Source: a virus. From it: 64,000 bases of DNA. Position numbers and translations under genes: made by a program. Shown here piece after piece: positions 18,195-26,099 of the stretch. The notes beneath the pieces are model-generated. The model did no database searches, was not told where the DNA came from, and was given only the letters and a program-made list of their open reading frames with translations. Every line of letters begins with the position of its first letter. The first letter of the stretch is position 1. The stretch covers positions 124,001-188,000 of the IMG/VR virus record IMGVR_UViG_3300009185_000001; one strand, written 5' to 3'.

Positions 18195-19133
18195 TTAGAT
18201 AGAAGCTTCGATTGCCAAAATGCAACAGAAGAAATTGATTTCGTGATCTAATACGAAATTATCTCTATACATATATTCTCCAAGATTTAAGAGAAACATT
18301 TTTTTGCATTTTTCATCAATATCTGTACAATCATATACATAATTAAACATATTGATCATAAGTTTCTGATAATCATTACCAAATAACTTTTCAGATTCGA
18401 TTACAGTTTTTCTAATTTCCAAAGAAGACAATTTTGAAATTGCAAGTCCTTTAATTATAAAACTAAAAAGATCACAGACTTCATTTTTTTCTGGAAATAT
18501 AAGAGTTCCTGTTACAGAAAACTTCTGAAGATCATTAACAATTCTCCTCATATCAGGATATCGTTCGGTTAAAAACTCCGATAGCTTAACTTTCATTGTA
18601 TCAGAATCAAATTTAATATTTTCTTTCTGTAAAATTTCTATACAACGCTGTCCACAGGATTTTAAGGTAGGTTGAAGCTTAAAGAGTACACACCTAGAAC
18701 GAATGGGTTCGATTATTTTATTTATATAATTAGCAGTCAGAATGAATCGTGTAGTATCAACATATTCTTCCATGACATTACGAAGCATTCGCAAAGAATC
18801 TCCTGTAAGACCGTCTGCCTCCTCTAATATTACTATCTTCCTCTTACTATCAATAGAACGTGTTTGTGCAAAACTAATGACCTTGTTGCGAATAGTATCA
18901 ACACCATTTTCATCAGATGCGTTAATATACAAGTACTGGCACTTGAGAAGATCATTTACAATTATCTTTGATAAGGTACTTTTACCCGTGCCCGGTGAAC
19001 CATAAAACAACAAACTAGGAACATCATCCGTAATAGTTTTGAAGTGATCCTTTACTTCAGTATCTAAAAGAATTTCGTCTAATGTTTTTGGGCGGTATTT
19101 TTCAACCCAAAGATTGTTATAGTGATTAGTCAT
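18195..19133 (-). CDS. 44: Sliding-clamp loader ATPase, T4 gp44-like (RFC small subunit)
   Basis: The 312-aa AAA+ ATPase (T4 gp44: 319 aa) opens and loads the replication clamp. Visible motifs are the RFC box WVEKYRPKTLDEIL (residues 9-22), Walker A GSPGTGKS (45-52), Walker B VILEEADGL, the sensor TANY (about 135), and the SRC box IEPIRSRC with the arginine finger. It starts 1 base after the dUTPase-like stop, so the two are one transcript. No gp62-like small subunit is seen in this window. Confidence 0.9.
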   Translation of the reverse strand: MTNHYNNLWVEKYRPKTLDEILLDTEVKDHFKTITDDVPSLLFYGSPGTGKSTLSKIIVNDLLKCQYLYINASDENGVDTIRNKVISFAQTRSIDSKRKIVILEEADGLTGDSLRMLRNVMEEYVDTTRFILTANYINKIIEPIRSRCVLFKLQPTLKSCGQRCIEILQKENIKFDSDTMKVKLSEFLTERYPDMRRIVNDLQKFSVTGTLIFPEKNEVCDLFSFIIKGLAISKLSSLEIRKTVIESEKLFGNDYQKLMINMFNYVYDCTDIDEKCKKMFLLNLGEYMYRDNFVLDHEINFFCCILAIEASI

Positions 19134-19134
19134 T

Positions 19135-19518
19135 TTATTTAAATTCTGGTTCTATTGTTAAAAGAGGTAGATAAACAATTTTTGCTATCTCATCTCCAGA
19201 ATTCAATAAATAATCTCTGTCGGAAGAATTGTAAAGAAGAATTTTCAACTCGCCCCTAAAAGAATTATCAATGGATTTAAAAATTGGCTGTATTCCATAT
19301 TCTTTTACTAAATTTTCAAGCGGTAGAATCAATCCCCATGCTCCCTTAACAAAGTCTTCAATAATAAGACCAGTATCTATCAAAACACTCTTATGCTCTG
19401 CTATAATCTTGCAATCGATGGATTTTAAAATATAACCAGAATCGCTTTGATTATTTCGAAATGGAAGAACTGCATCTTCGTCACTTTTTGAGAATATTAT
19501 TTTTGGAACTGTAAACAT
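19135..19518 (-). CDS. dUTPase-fold protein, possibly divergent dUTP pyrophosphatase
   Basis: The 127-aa product has the order of trimeric dUTPases: SDSGYILKS (motif 1 position, usually AGYDL), VLIDTGL, IDNSFRGELKILLYN (motif 3, usually GVID-YRGEI) and GDEIAKIVYLPL (motif 4, usually G-RIAQ). The motif 1 aspartate is isoleucine and the usual PRSG of motif 2 is not obvious (LPLENLV), so activity is uncertain. Being co-transcribed with a replication gene fits a nucleotide-pool role. A dCTP deaminase-like or structural role is possible. Confidence 0.6.
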   Translation of the reverse strand: MFTVPKIIFSKSDEDAVLPFRNNQSDSGYILKSIDCKIIAEHKSVLIDTGLIIEDFVKGAWGLILPLENLVKEYGIQPIFKSIDNSFRGELKILLYNSSDRDYLLNSGDEIAKIVYLPLLTIEPEFK

Positions 19519-19524
19519 GATCTT

Positions 19525-19552
19525 ATTATAGTGGAATACTTGGCTTATTCAA
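19525..19552 (-). promoter_or_regulatory. Early-type sigma70 promoter for the dUTPase-like / gp44 operon
   Basis: On the minus strand TTGAAT and a perfect TATAAT are 16 bases apart, and TATAAT ends 6 bases before the ATG at 19518. Transcription should begin at the start codon. Confidence 0.7.
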
Positions 19553-19559
19553 CTAAATA
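19553..19559 (+). promoter_or_regulatory. Late promoter, CTAAATA
   Basis: CTAAATA lies 17 bases before the ATG at 19577. It is directly next to the divergent early promoter of the dUTPase-like gene, so early and late transcription diverge here. Confidence 0.5.
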
Positions 19560-19576
19560 TTTAAAATATATATAAC

Positions 19577-20050
19577 ATGGACCCTACTAATGATATAGAT
19601 AATATTATCGATCAACTTCGTGTTGATGCTGTTCCAACAGTTTCCAATCCCGTAAAAAGAAACGAAATTCAAAATTTAAATGATGAAAATGTAAGTGATT
19701 ATGTTTACAAAAAAACAGCAGAAATCATAGAGGTTGGATTGGAATCCATATCAAATTTAAAAGATATTATAACTTCTGGACAAGATCCAAAGGAAATAAC
19801 AGCACTAGCCAGTTTAATCAGCGCAACAACCAAAGCTATTGATAACCTAAATAAAATCAATTTACAATCTAAACAACATAAAAACAATTTAGAGGTTGCA
19901 AAGATAGAAGGAAATACCGCCAAACAACTTGGAATTGGCAGTCAAACAAATAACATTGTTATTGCAACAAGAGATGAAATCTTAAAAATTCAAGACAAAG
20001 AGCCTAAAAGACAAAAAATTGAATTGATTGAAGATAACTCTCAAGAATAA
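19577..20050 (+). CDS. Probable terminase small subunit, gp16-like
   Basis: The 157-aa product is mostly helical: a disordered acidic N terminus, a central pair of helices (SNLKDIITSGQDPKEITALA, then LISATTKAIDNLNKINLQSK) and a charged C terminus. Two long helices rich in A, L and N with a short turn are typical of T4-type terminase small subunits, which recognise DNA for packaging. The neighbouring capsid block fits. No large terminase is in the window and no residue-level signature proves the call. Confidence 0.45.
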   Translation: MDPTNDIDNIIDQLRVDAVPTVSNPVKRNEIQNLNDENVSDYVYKKTAEIIEVGLESISNLKDIITSGQDPKEITALASLISATTKAIDNLNKINLQSKQHKNNLEVAKIEGNTAKQLGIGSQTNNIVIATRDEILKIQDKEPKRQKIELIEDNSQE

Positions 20051-20103
20051 TTTTAAAATTTTTTGAAATTTTAAAATACGTAAATTAAAAAAGTACAAAA
20101 AAA

Positions 20104-20139
20104 TACCCATCCTCTTTCAAAGATGGGTAGATTTTTTTG
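20104..20139. terminator. Bidirectional hairpin terminator between convergent genes
   Basis: TACCCATC (20104-20111) pairs with GATGGGTA (20122-20129) around a 10-base loop and is followed by a run of T on the plus strand and preceded by a run of A. It separates the convergent terminase-like and gp23 genes and can serve both. Confidence 0.8.
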
Positions 20140-20151
20140 TGAGGTTTACTC

Positions 20152-21624
20152 TTAGAGATATCGCGCAGTCTGGTTAGAAGCAAAGCCTTCTCCGAGACCC
20201 TTGACGATGATTACATGGTAGTACAGAGAAGCACCAAAGATGTAATCTACAACTCCGTAGCGAGTCATAAGACCGACGCGAGGTGAGAAGTCATTTGGGC
20301 CGACTGTACGCTGAATCATGACAGGGATATACGGACAATATACGATACCTGTATCGTAGTATTCTGTGCCTTTATAACCAAGCAATGCATATTCCAATGC
20401 GGTTTGTCTTTGACCTGTTAGATACTGAGCATCTGTACGTGTGTCGCGGTAAACAGTAAATCTTCCACCCAATGTTCCAACTTTGGCAATGCCTGTTGGT
20501 TGTGTGTTGATATTTCCGTTTACTGGCATCCACGTAAACTCAGGGAGCATTTCAAGAATCGCGCAAACGCGAGGTGTAGCAATAATAAAATTGGCTGAAC
20601 CACGGCGGTTACGGATAGCAATGCGGTTAGCTTCGACGATGACCTTGGAGTAGAAATCACGATTTCTTTCTCCGAGCCAACGTGCGTCAGCTGACTGAGC
20701 GTACCAGAATGTGTATCCATTTGGGTTACCAGCATTAAGAGCGATTTGAATCATTCTGATGACCATTTCACGGTCGATCTCAGCCTGAATTTCATATGAC
20801 ATAGCATTTGTTAATTCAGAGTCGATATCGAGTCCGTTCATGTTCTTCAAGTCTTGCTCAAGTTCAACAGACCAGCGAGCGGCGAGGCGGCGTGTGCCAG
20901 CTTCAACGGCTGTTTTGCTGAATTCAACAGTAACTTGAGGAATGTTTCCAGTAAGTTCGAACTGGCTAAGGATAGCAGCAACACCTTGATCAGTAGAAGC
21001 AACGCTGAAATCAGCATTGCCTGTGAGTGAGGCGGCACTAGTACCTGTAAAGCGAGTATCGAGATACTGATAGCCAAGTTCATTCGGACCAGCAACACGG
21101 GGAACCGTGTAGTTGGTTGGGTCGTTTGAATCTTTAAATGAACCAGAAGTTGTTGATCCGGTTGCATATCCATCGATTCCATTTGAACCTAAGCTAGCAT
21201 TCTCATAGCGGTAACGAAGGGCAAATGCAAGTCCGACTGGACCACTCATAGGCTGAACACCGACGATCTCGTTAGTGATAAGCTCTGGGAATGTACGTCT
21301 GATCATCGGTATAAGAACCTTTGGTAAACGTGCATCACCATTAGCATAACCATCATTCGAGTTAACTGATCCCGGAGGAGCATAGATACCACCGATAGTA
21401 CTGCCAGAGCCGAAGGCTCCACCATTACCAGCGAAGTTTCCACCCTCTTCCAAGCACCAACGCTCTTGGTTTTCCATCAGCATAGCTGTGGTAACGCGAG
21501 CATGCTCGTCTTCAATTGGGCGGACTTTATCACTTGTGTAATTAAGTACCGGGGCCCATTTTTCGAGGAGTTGATTGGCACGGGATTTGTCGATGTAACC
21601 GGGTGCGGGTTTTACATTATTCAT
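20152..21624 (-). CDS. 23: Major capsid protein, T4 gp23-like
   Basis: The 490-aa product (T4 gp23: 521 aa) builds the HK97-fold shell. The N-terminal region ends in the family segment ENQERWCLEEG, followed by PKVLIPMIRRTFPELITNEI and VGVQPMSGPVGLAFALRYRY, which are hallmark stretches of gp23 proteins; VEAGTRRLAARWSVELEQDL and GNINTQPTGIAKVGTLGGRF follow. In T4 the first 65 residues are removed by gp21. An AAAGGAAA stretch lies about 12 bases before the ATG, one of the few Shine-Dalgarno-like sites in this window. The codon use is less AT-biased than its neighbours, as expected of a highly expressed gene. Confidence 0.93.
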   Translation of the reverse strand: MNNVKPAPGYIDKSRANQLLEKWAPVLNYTSDKVRPIEDEHARVTTAMLMENQERWCLEEGGNFAGNGGAFGSGSTIGGIYAPPGSVNSNDGYANGDARLPKVLIPMIRRTFPELITNEIVGVQPMSGPVGLAFALRYRYENASLGSNGIDGYATGSTTSGSFKDSNDPTNYTVPRVAGPNELGYQYLDTRFTGTSAASLTGNADFSVASTDQGVAAILSQFELTGNIPQVTVEFSKTAVEAGTRRLAARWSVELEQDLKNMNGLDIDSELTNAMSYEIQAEIDREMVIRMIQIALNAGNPNGYTFWYAQSADARWLGERNRDFYSKVIVEANRIAIRNRRGSANFIIATPRVCAILEMLPEFTWMPVNGNINTQPTGIAKVGTLGGRFTVYRDTRTDAQYLTGQRQTALEYALLGYKGTEYYDTGIVYCPYIPVMIQRTVGPNDFSPRVGLMTRYGVVDYIFGASLYYHVIIVKGLGEGFASNQTARYL

Positions 21625-21658
21625 TTGTTTATTTTTTCCTTTATGGATTTTAGCGTTC

Positions 21659-21680
21659 GAGAATGGCGGATTGCCTTCTC
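21659..21680 (-). promoter_or_regulatory. Hairpin between gp22 and gp23
   Basis: GAGAATGGC and GCCTTCTC form an 8-bp stem with one bulged base and a 5-base loop in the gap between gp22 and gp23. With no T-run it is more likely an RNA processing or stabilising element ahead of the capsid message than a terminator. Confidence 0.4.
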
Positions 21681-21690
21681 CACCTTGAAA

Positions 21691-22578
21691 TTATCTTATT
21701 TCCTTTAAAGCTGTGAGATATTTGTTAACTGGTGTGTTTTCAACAGTTGTAGACTCAGAGATTACTTTTGAAGCAGGAACTCTAGCATCTTTAGAAACCG
21801 CAGTTTTTTTGGCTTCTTCTACTAAAGTTTTTGACGTTTCGCTTTCTTCTCTTTCAAACATCTCAACAACATATTTAAAGTTCTCCTCAATGTATGAGGT
21901 AGATTTGTCATTCAACAGATTTGAAATATAACCTTTTTTAGAGGCTGACATTCCTTTTGTTTTTTGTTCTAAAATTAATGAAGATTTTACAGTTTCAAAT
22001 TTTTCTTGAAGATCAATATTTTCTTTGAAAGATTCATTCAATTGATTTTCTAATTTAGTAATCTTTGCTCTTCCTTCAGAAACGATTCTTTTAACATCGC
22101 TATTCAATGATGAAGGATCAAAGGCAATGATGCTTTTGATTTGCTCTAATTGTTTGATTGCTGTTTTATTAGAAACTGCTTCTTCTAATTGTGATTGTGG
22201 AATTGCTTTTGAAAGGTAAGCATCCATGAAGTTGCTGATTTCGTTAACAACTTTTTTGCTAAATTTTTCAGCCTTTTCATTTAAGGCTTTGCGATAAAAC
22301 CCAACAAGCTGTTCGAGTTTAATTGTATGGTTTTCGTTAATAGCAGATACAACCTTTTCAAGTTTTGAGGAATGATCAGTATCAATCGCTTCTAAAAGTT
22401 TTTCTAATTTTAAAGCATGTTCGTCGTCTTGTTTGCTGAGAGCCTTTTCAACTTGCAATTCAAGTTGATCTTCGACCTTTTCACTAACAGCTGATTCAAA
22501 CGCTTCAGCAATTGCGGAAGCAGCTTCTTCATTGAGAACGTTTGTATCAATATTTGAAATGATTGATGAGATATCCAT
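21691..22578 (-). CDS. 22: Prohead core scaffold protein, T4 gp22-like
   Basis: The 295-aa product is almost wholly alpha-helical with long heptad stretches, no cysteine, and high Glu/Lys/Ser, as in gp22 (269 aa). A repeated block (HALKLEKLLEAIDTDH, HSSKLEKVVSAINENH, HTIKLEQLVGFYRKAL; about residues 53-100) forms the central coiled coil. It lies between gp21 and gp23, the standard T4 order. The scaffold is degraded by gp21 on maturation; several I/L-x-E sites are present. Confidence 0.85.
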   Translation of the reverse strand: MDISSIISNIDTNVLNEEAASAIAEAFESAVSEKVEDQLELQVEKALSKQDDEHALKLEKLLEAIDTDHSSKLEKVVSAINENHTIKLEQLVGFYRKALNEKAEKFSKKVVNEISNFMDAYLSKAIPQSQLEEAVSNKTAIKQLEQIKSIIAFDPSSLNSDVKRIVSEGRAKITKLENQLNESFKENIDLQEKFETVKSSLILEQKTKGMSASKKGYISNLLNDKSTSYIEENFKYVVEMFEREESETSKTLVEEAKKTAVSKDARVPASKVISESTTVENTPVNKYLTALKEIR

Positions 22579-22590
22579 ATTATATATTAC

Positions 22591-22597
22591 TATTTAC
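22591..22597 (-). promoter_or_regulatory. Late promoter, GTAAATA, for gp22
   Basis: On the minus strand GTAAATA ends 12 bases before the gp22 ATG at 22578 and lies just inside the end of the upstream core gene. A weak match, supported by position. Confidence 0.4.
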
Positions 22598-22599
22598 TC

Positions 22600-22842
22600 T
22601 TACTTCTTTCCTTTTTTATTATTTTTTTTCAACTGCTTAAAATCAGCACCTGTGATTTTATTTTTTGGTTTTGCAGCACTTGCAAGTTTTTTTTGAGCAG
22701 GAGATAATTTTTTCTCGGCAATTTTCTTGACGCGAGATTTTACTTTTTCAGTAACCACTTTATCTAAAGTTGTGTTAGCATCAGAATAATTTTTTTCGCA
22801 GATTTGAGCTACCAATTTAGAAATTAAGTTTCGAATATTCAT
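22600..22842 (-). CDS. Small basic prohead core protein, gp67/gp68-like position
   Basis: The ATG at 22842 is chosen over one at 22875 because GATAAATA precedes it. The 80-aa product starts with a helical part containing NYSDANTTLDKVVTEKVKSR and ends in a lysine tail (KKNNKKGKK). T4 encodes small core proteins gp67 and gp68 between gp20 and gp22; size, charge and position fit such an internal core protein, but identity to either is not shown. Confidence 0.6.
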   Translation of the reverse strand: MNIRNLISKLVAQICEKNYSDANTTLDKVVTEKVKSRVKKIAEKKLSPAQKKLASAAKPKNKITGADFKQLKKNNKKGKK

Positions 22843-22853
22843 ATTAATATTAT

Positions 22854-22860
22854 TATTTAT
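22854..22860 (-). promoter_or_regulatory. Late promoter, ATAAATA, for the core protein gene
   Basis: On the minus strand GGATAAATA ends 11 bases before the ATG at 22842. Confidence 0.6.
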
Positions 22861-22876
22861 CCTAGTGCTATACAAA

Positions 22877-24655
22877 TTAAAGTTTCTTTAATGAATTAAT
22901 AAATTTAATTATTTCTTCAGTGAGATATTTATTGCCTTCTTTTGTGGGAATATTTGAAATGGCTTTTTCAAATCTGTCATATGCAGGAGCAAATTTACCA
23001 TCTTCATTTAATATCCATTGTTTAGATTCTAGAATACCATTTACAAAAGCAGAAGGAACCGAAGGATCAGCAACAACGTCAACGGCAACAAGTCTAAAAT
23101 CAGCAACACGATTAACACCGGATTTACTTTCTTCTAATCTGCCTAATGCACGACTAGAAACACCGAGCTTAACACCATCCATGATCAATGAACGAACGAT
23201 TTGTCCCATGGGAGTAGAAAGAACTTTTGATTTTCCTTCAAAAATATTGCCATTCTGTTTCAATTCTGTAACAACATGACAAACTCTTTCAAGGTTTATT
23301 TCTGGAGAGTTACCAGTCCAAGAACACTTGCCATTGTCCATGCAATAAAAATTTTCATTTGGAACAGAAACACAATATACTCTGTCATCAAAATCATTTA
23401 CTTCTTCTATTTTTAAAAACCTATCATCCAAACAAACATATTCTGTTTTTGCTATATTTAATTGATATAAGGGAACTTTATTTTCTGCTTTTATTATTCG
23501 ATCTGCAAATTTATAATCTGCTTCGGTAATAATAGTTGTAATATTTCCACATCCGCCAGATTTAAGGAGAATTTCATTGAAATCTAACATTAATTGTTTT
23601 GATGTAGAAAAGATATTTCTGATTTCATATTCTCCAGCTTCTTGAATAACTGTAGAAAACCTACCATCACCTAAATTAAACCAATATATCATTTCCTCTA
23701 AAAGAGGAGCAGAAATATTTTTAAATTGCTTTGGAATTTTTTTATTGTAACAATTAGTTCCAAAATTTTCTTTTAAAAATTGAGAAAGTCTTAAATCTCT
23801 TAAAATAAATGTGGATGTTCCACTAGAAGATATATTTTCAGACCATTTCATTTCTTCTGGAAACTTGGAAAGAAGTTCTCTTATTTGAATTTTTATTTCT
23901 TCTTTTCTTTGTGTAATTCCAATCGTTGTTTCTCTGTGGGTTACGGTATAACCTTCTGCCAACCATATACCCAAAAATTGAACAAATGTTTTATAATCAA
24001 TTTTAGAATCAATTTCTGGATTTATTAAATACTTTCCTTTTTTTAAAGTATTTTTAACTCCTTTTAAAATAAAAAAATCAGGAGTTTCAGCAAACCAGTT
24101 TCCTGTTTTTGGAATTCTGTGTTTATTGTATTTTGTTCTATTATTAAAAATTTCTTCGATTGTAACAAAAACAGGATTGTTATATCTATCAATTAAAAGA
24201 AGTCTGTGAGTAGGAGTAATAAGAGTGTTTATGTTTCTTCCATTTACTCTATACATTTTTCCTTTATATTCTTGATCTATTTTTTTTGTTATTTGATTGA
24301 GTTCTATTTCTCTGGTTTTAGGATTTAAAGTATAAACCTTTTCAGTTTCAGATATTTCGGTTATATTCTTCCAACCATCTTCGCAAAGTATTGATGCTGA
24401 TGATGTTATACAGGAAGGGTGATTCAATTCCCCGGTGGCTCTTTTTGTTACAATCATTTCGTCATTATAACGATTAACTTCTTTAACCATTTCTTCTAGT
24501 GGATAAACTCTTTTATTTTTATTGGCTTCATTAGCCATTAAAAATGGTCCTTGGATATGAAGGATTGAAGGAGTATTTCTATTACGTTCCTCGATGAGGT
24601 ACTGAACATCATAGGTTGGTTGTTCTACTAAAAGACTATAAGCATTTTTTGACAT
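22877..24655 (-). CDS. 21: Prohead maturation protease gp21 interrupted by an intein
   Basis: The 592-aa precursor contains a 224-aa protease (T4 gp21: 212 aa) split by a 368-aa intein. The N-extein (residues 1-81) ends ATGELNHPS and contains the catalytic-type His of the E-L-x-H-P motif; the C-extein (450-592) resumes SPEINLERVCHVV and holds LGVSSRA with the likely catalytic serine, then VDVVADPSVPSAFV. Removing the intein restores the family sequence ELNHPSSPEIN. The protease cuts capsid, scaffold and internal proteins during head maturation, so splicing should be needed for infectious heads. It lies between gp4 and the core genes. Confidence 0.9.
   Translation of the reverse strand: MSKNAYSLLVEQPTYDVQYLIEERNRNTPSILHIQGPFLMANEANKNKRVYPLEEMVKEVNRYNDEMIVTKRATGELNHPSCITSSASILCEDGWKNITEISETEKVYTLNPKTREIELNQITKKIDQEYKGKMYRVNGRNINTLITPTHRLLLIDRYNNPVFVTIEEIFNNRTKYNKHRIPKTGNWFAETPDFFILKGVKNTLKKGKYLINPEIDSKIDYKTFVQFLGIWLAEGYTVTHRETTIGITQRKEEIKIQIRELLSKFPEEMKWSENISSSGTSTFILRDLRLSQFLKENFGTNCYNKKIPKQFKNISAPLLEEMIYWFNLGDGRFSTVIQEAGEYEIRNIFSTSKQLMLDFNEILLKSGGCGNITTIITEADYKFADRIIKAENKVPLYQLNIAKTEYVCLDDRFLKIEEVNDFDDRVYCVSVPNENFYCMDNGKCSWTGNSPEINLERVCHVVTELKQNGNIFEGKSKVLSTPMGQIVRSLIMDGVKLGVSSRALGRLEESKSGVNRVADFRLVAVDVVADPSVPSAFVNGILESKQWILNEDGKFAPAYDRFEKAISNIPTKEGNKYLTEEIIKFINSLKKL
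23309..24412 (-). mobile_element. Intein with LAGLIDADG homing endonuclease domain inside gp21
   Basis: Residues 82-449 form the intein. It starts with Cys in CITSSASILCEDGWKNI (block A), has a block F VYCVSVPNENFYCMDNGK and ends WTGN with terminal Asn, followed by Ser as the +1 extein residue. The penultimate residue is Gly instead of the usual His. In the middle, LGIWLAEGY and YWFNLGDGRF are the two LAGLIDADG helices with their acidic residues (E and D), so the homing nuclease looks intact. Insertion lies two residues after the catalytic-type His. Confidence 0.9.
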
Positions 24656-24671
24656 ATGTATTCTTTTTATA

Positions 24672-24678
24672 TATTTAT
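24672..24678 (-). promoter_or_regulatory. Late promoter, ATAAATA, for gp21
   Basis: On the minus strand GATAAATA ends 16 bases before the gp21 ATG at 24655, in a 73-base gap after the gp4 gene. Confidence 0.55.
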
Positions 24679-24728
24679 CGATATTGCTATCAACTTTGTT
24701 ATTTATATTTACACTGGAAGATCACTAT

Positions 24729-25193
24729 TCAAGCATTTATATGCTTTTCAGTTAAAATTAAAAACTGATATCCTTTATTTTTAGCATATTGTTCTGCTGC
24801 TTTCCATTTGGCTTGATTTACAGCCCATTGTGTATTTTCATAAATCATTGTTTTAACTTTTTTATTCTTAGTAGCCTCTGGTTTCATGGTTTGCTTGTGA
24901 GGTTTTATTTCTATTAATAATTTTTTTATTTCACCAGATCTGTCTTTAAGAGCAGCAACAAGATCCACGAAGTATCTATGAAGTTTTCCATCTAAGGGAG
25001 ATTGATATGGAACAACAACACTTTCCGATCCCCATGTAATAACATTTAAATTATTATCAAACCAACGAAAAACCTTTAATTCTAAAGAAGAACGATATAT
25101 ACAAGGAAGAGAACCTTTATACTTTTCTGGATTTAATATACTATAAATTCCTTGTATATAGTTGGAATTTTTTTTACCAATTTTAGGTTTCAT
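24729..25193 (-). CDS. 4: Head completion protein, T4 gp4-like
   Basis: The 154-aa product (T4 gp4: 150 aa) finishes the DNA-filled head before tail joining. The segment YRSSLELKVFRWFDNN followed by VITWGSESVVVPYQSP and the RYFVDLVAAL...LIEIKPHKQT pattern is the family's nuclease-like core (E, D, E-x-K). It starts next to the stop of the upstream neck gene, so both are co-translated. Confidence 0.85.
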   Translation of the reverse strand: MKPKIGKKNSNYIQGIYSILNPEKYKGSLPCIYRSSLELKVFRWFDNNLNVITWGSESVVVPYQSPLDGKLHRYFVDLVAALKDRSGEIKKLLIEIKPHKQTMKPEATKNKKVKTMIYENTQWAVNQAKWKAAEQYAKNKGYQFLILTEKHINA

Positions 25194-25195
25194 TT

Positions 25196-26083
25196 TTAAC
25201 CGACAAAGAAGCGGATAGGATCTCTGTCAATAGTATCTTTGGTTATTTCTTCTTCTAAAGCAGCCTTTTCCTGAGTTCCTTGTGACATCAAATCACTATA
25301 GTTTAATGTTTGTCCTCCGAATAAGTTGGTTCCAGCAAATTTTCCTCTTGTATGACCAACGGCTATTTTTGTTAAAGCCAAAGTATATCTATAAACCCAC
25401 AGTTGACCTACCAAGTATTTTAAAGGCTTTAGTATTTTACAACCCAGTAATCCAAAGTATGGGGTGCTGCTTTGTTGGGATGGTTCTGGAATAATTTTTA
25501 AAATTTGAGAATCAGGATCAAATCTAAGATAAGGCGTCAGTGCCAATAACTTATCTCTTGTATCTAACCATGTTTTAAGTGCTTGCCAAGTAACTAAATC
25601 ATAACCAACATTTCCAAGCAATTGACCGAAGTATGCTTGTTGAGCAATTGTATTTTCAATAGTAAAAAGGGTATTAACTCCTGTATTATTTCCTTCTGCA
25701 AATGAGAATACGTCTACAACTCTTCTATAATCATCTAAGTCATAATCATAACAAGCACTTAACGAAGGATTGGATGTATTTGAATTATACATGTCTGGAG
25801 TAATGTTCATCAACTTTCCAATCTCAAGACCAACTCCAGATTTATATAGATCGGATCTAAAAATTAAATATTCTTCTTCCAAACCTGCAAATTTCGTGAA
25901 ATATTCGATTGCAATATCAATCATTTCATAGATTTGCTCACTACTAATTTCTATTTGAATTAAAGGTTCGCCCAAGCTTCTACGAACTCTTTGTGCCAAA
26001 AGATCATAGCTTTTAATTTGAGTATTAAAAGTTGTACCGCCATGAAAAGAATTAGGTAAAACTGGTTGTGATGGATAAGGCAT
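25196..26083 (-). CDS. 13: Neck protein, T4 gp13-like
   Basis: The 295-aa product (T4 gp13: 309 aa) resembles neck proteins that close the head and bind the tail. Features: RVRRSLGEPLIQIEISSEQI followed by IYEMIDIAIEYFTKFAG near residues 33-65, a central aromatic region, and a C-terminal GKFAGTNLFGGQTLNYSDLM helix-turn before acidic helices. Together with gp4 it forms a head-completion unit. gp14 would be the alternative, less likely by length. Confidence 0.65.
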   Translation of the reverse strand: MPYPSQPVLPNSFHGGTTFNTQIKSYDLLAQRVRRSLGEPLIQIEISSEQIYEMIDIAIEYFTKFAGLEEEYLIFRSDLYKSGVGLEIGKLMNITPDMYNSNTSNPSLSACYDYDLDDYRRVVDVFSFAEGNNTGVNTLFTIENTIAQQAYFGQLLGNVGYDLVTWQALKTWLDTRDKLLALTPYLRFDPDSQILKIIPEPSQQSSTPYFGLLGCKILKPLKYLVGQLWVYRYTLALTKIAVGHTRGKFAGTNLFGGQTLNYSDLMSQGTQEKAALEEEITKDTIDRDPIRFFVG

Positions 26084-26091
26084 ATATAATA

Positions 26092-26099
26092 TACTTATT
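26092..26099 (-). promoter_or_regulatory. Late promoter, AATAAGTA, for the neck gene
   Basis: On the minus strand AATAAGTA ends 8 bases before the ATG at 26083 and overlaps the stop of the upstream fibre gene. Confidence 0.5.

Noticed and set aside
20520-21182. Alternative-frame ORFs inside gp23
   Set aside because: Out-of-frame readings of the strongly biased capsid gene; no start signals.
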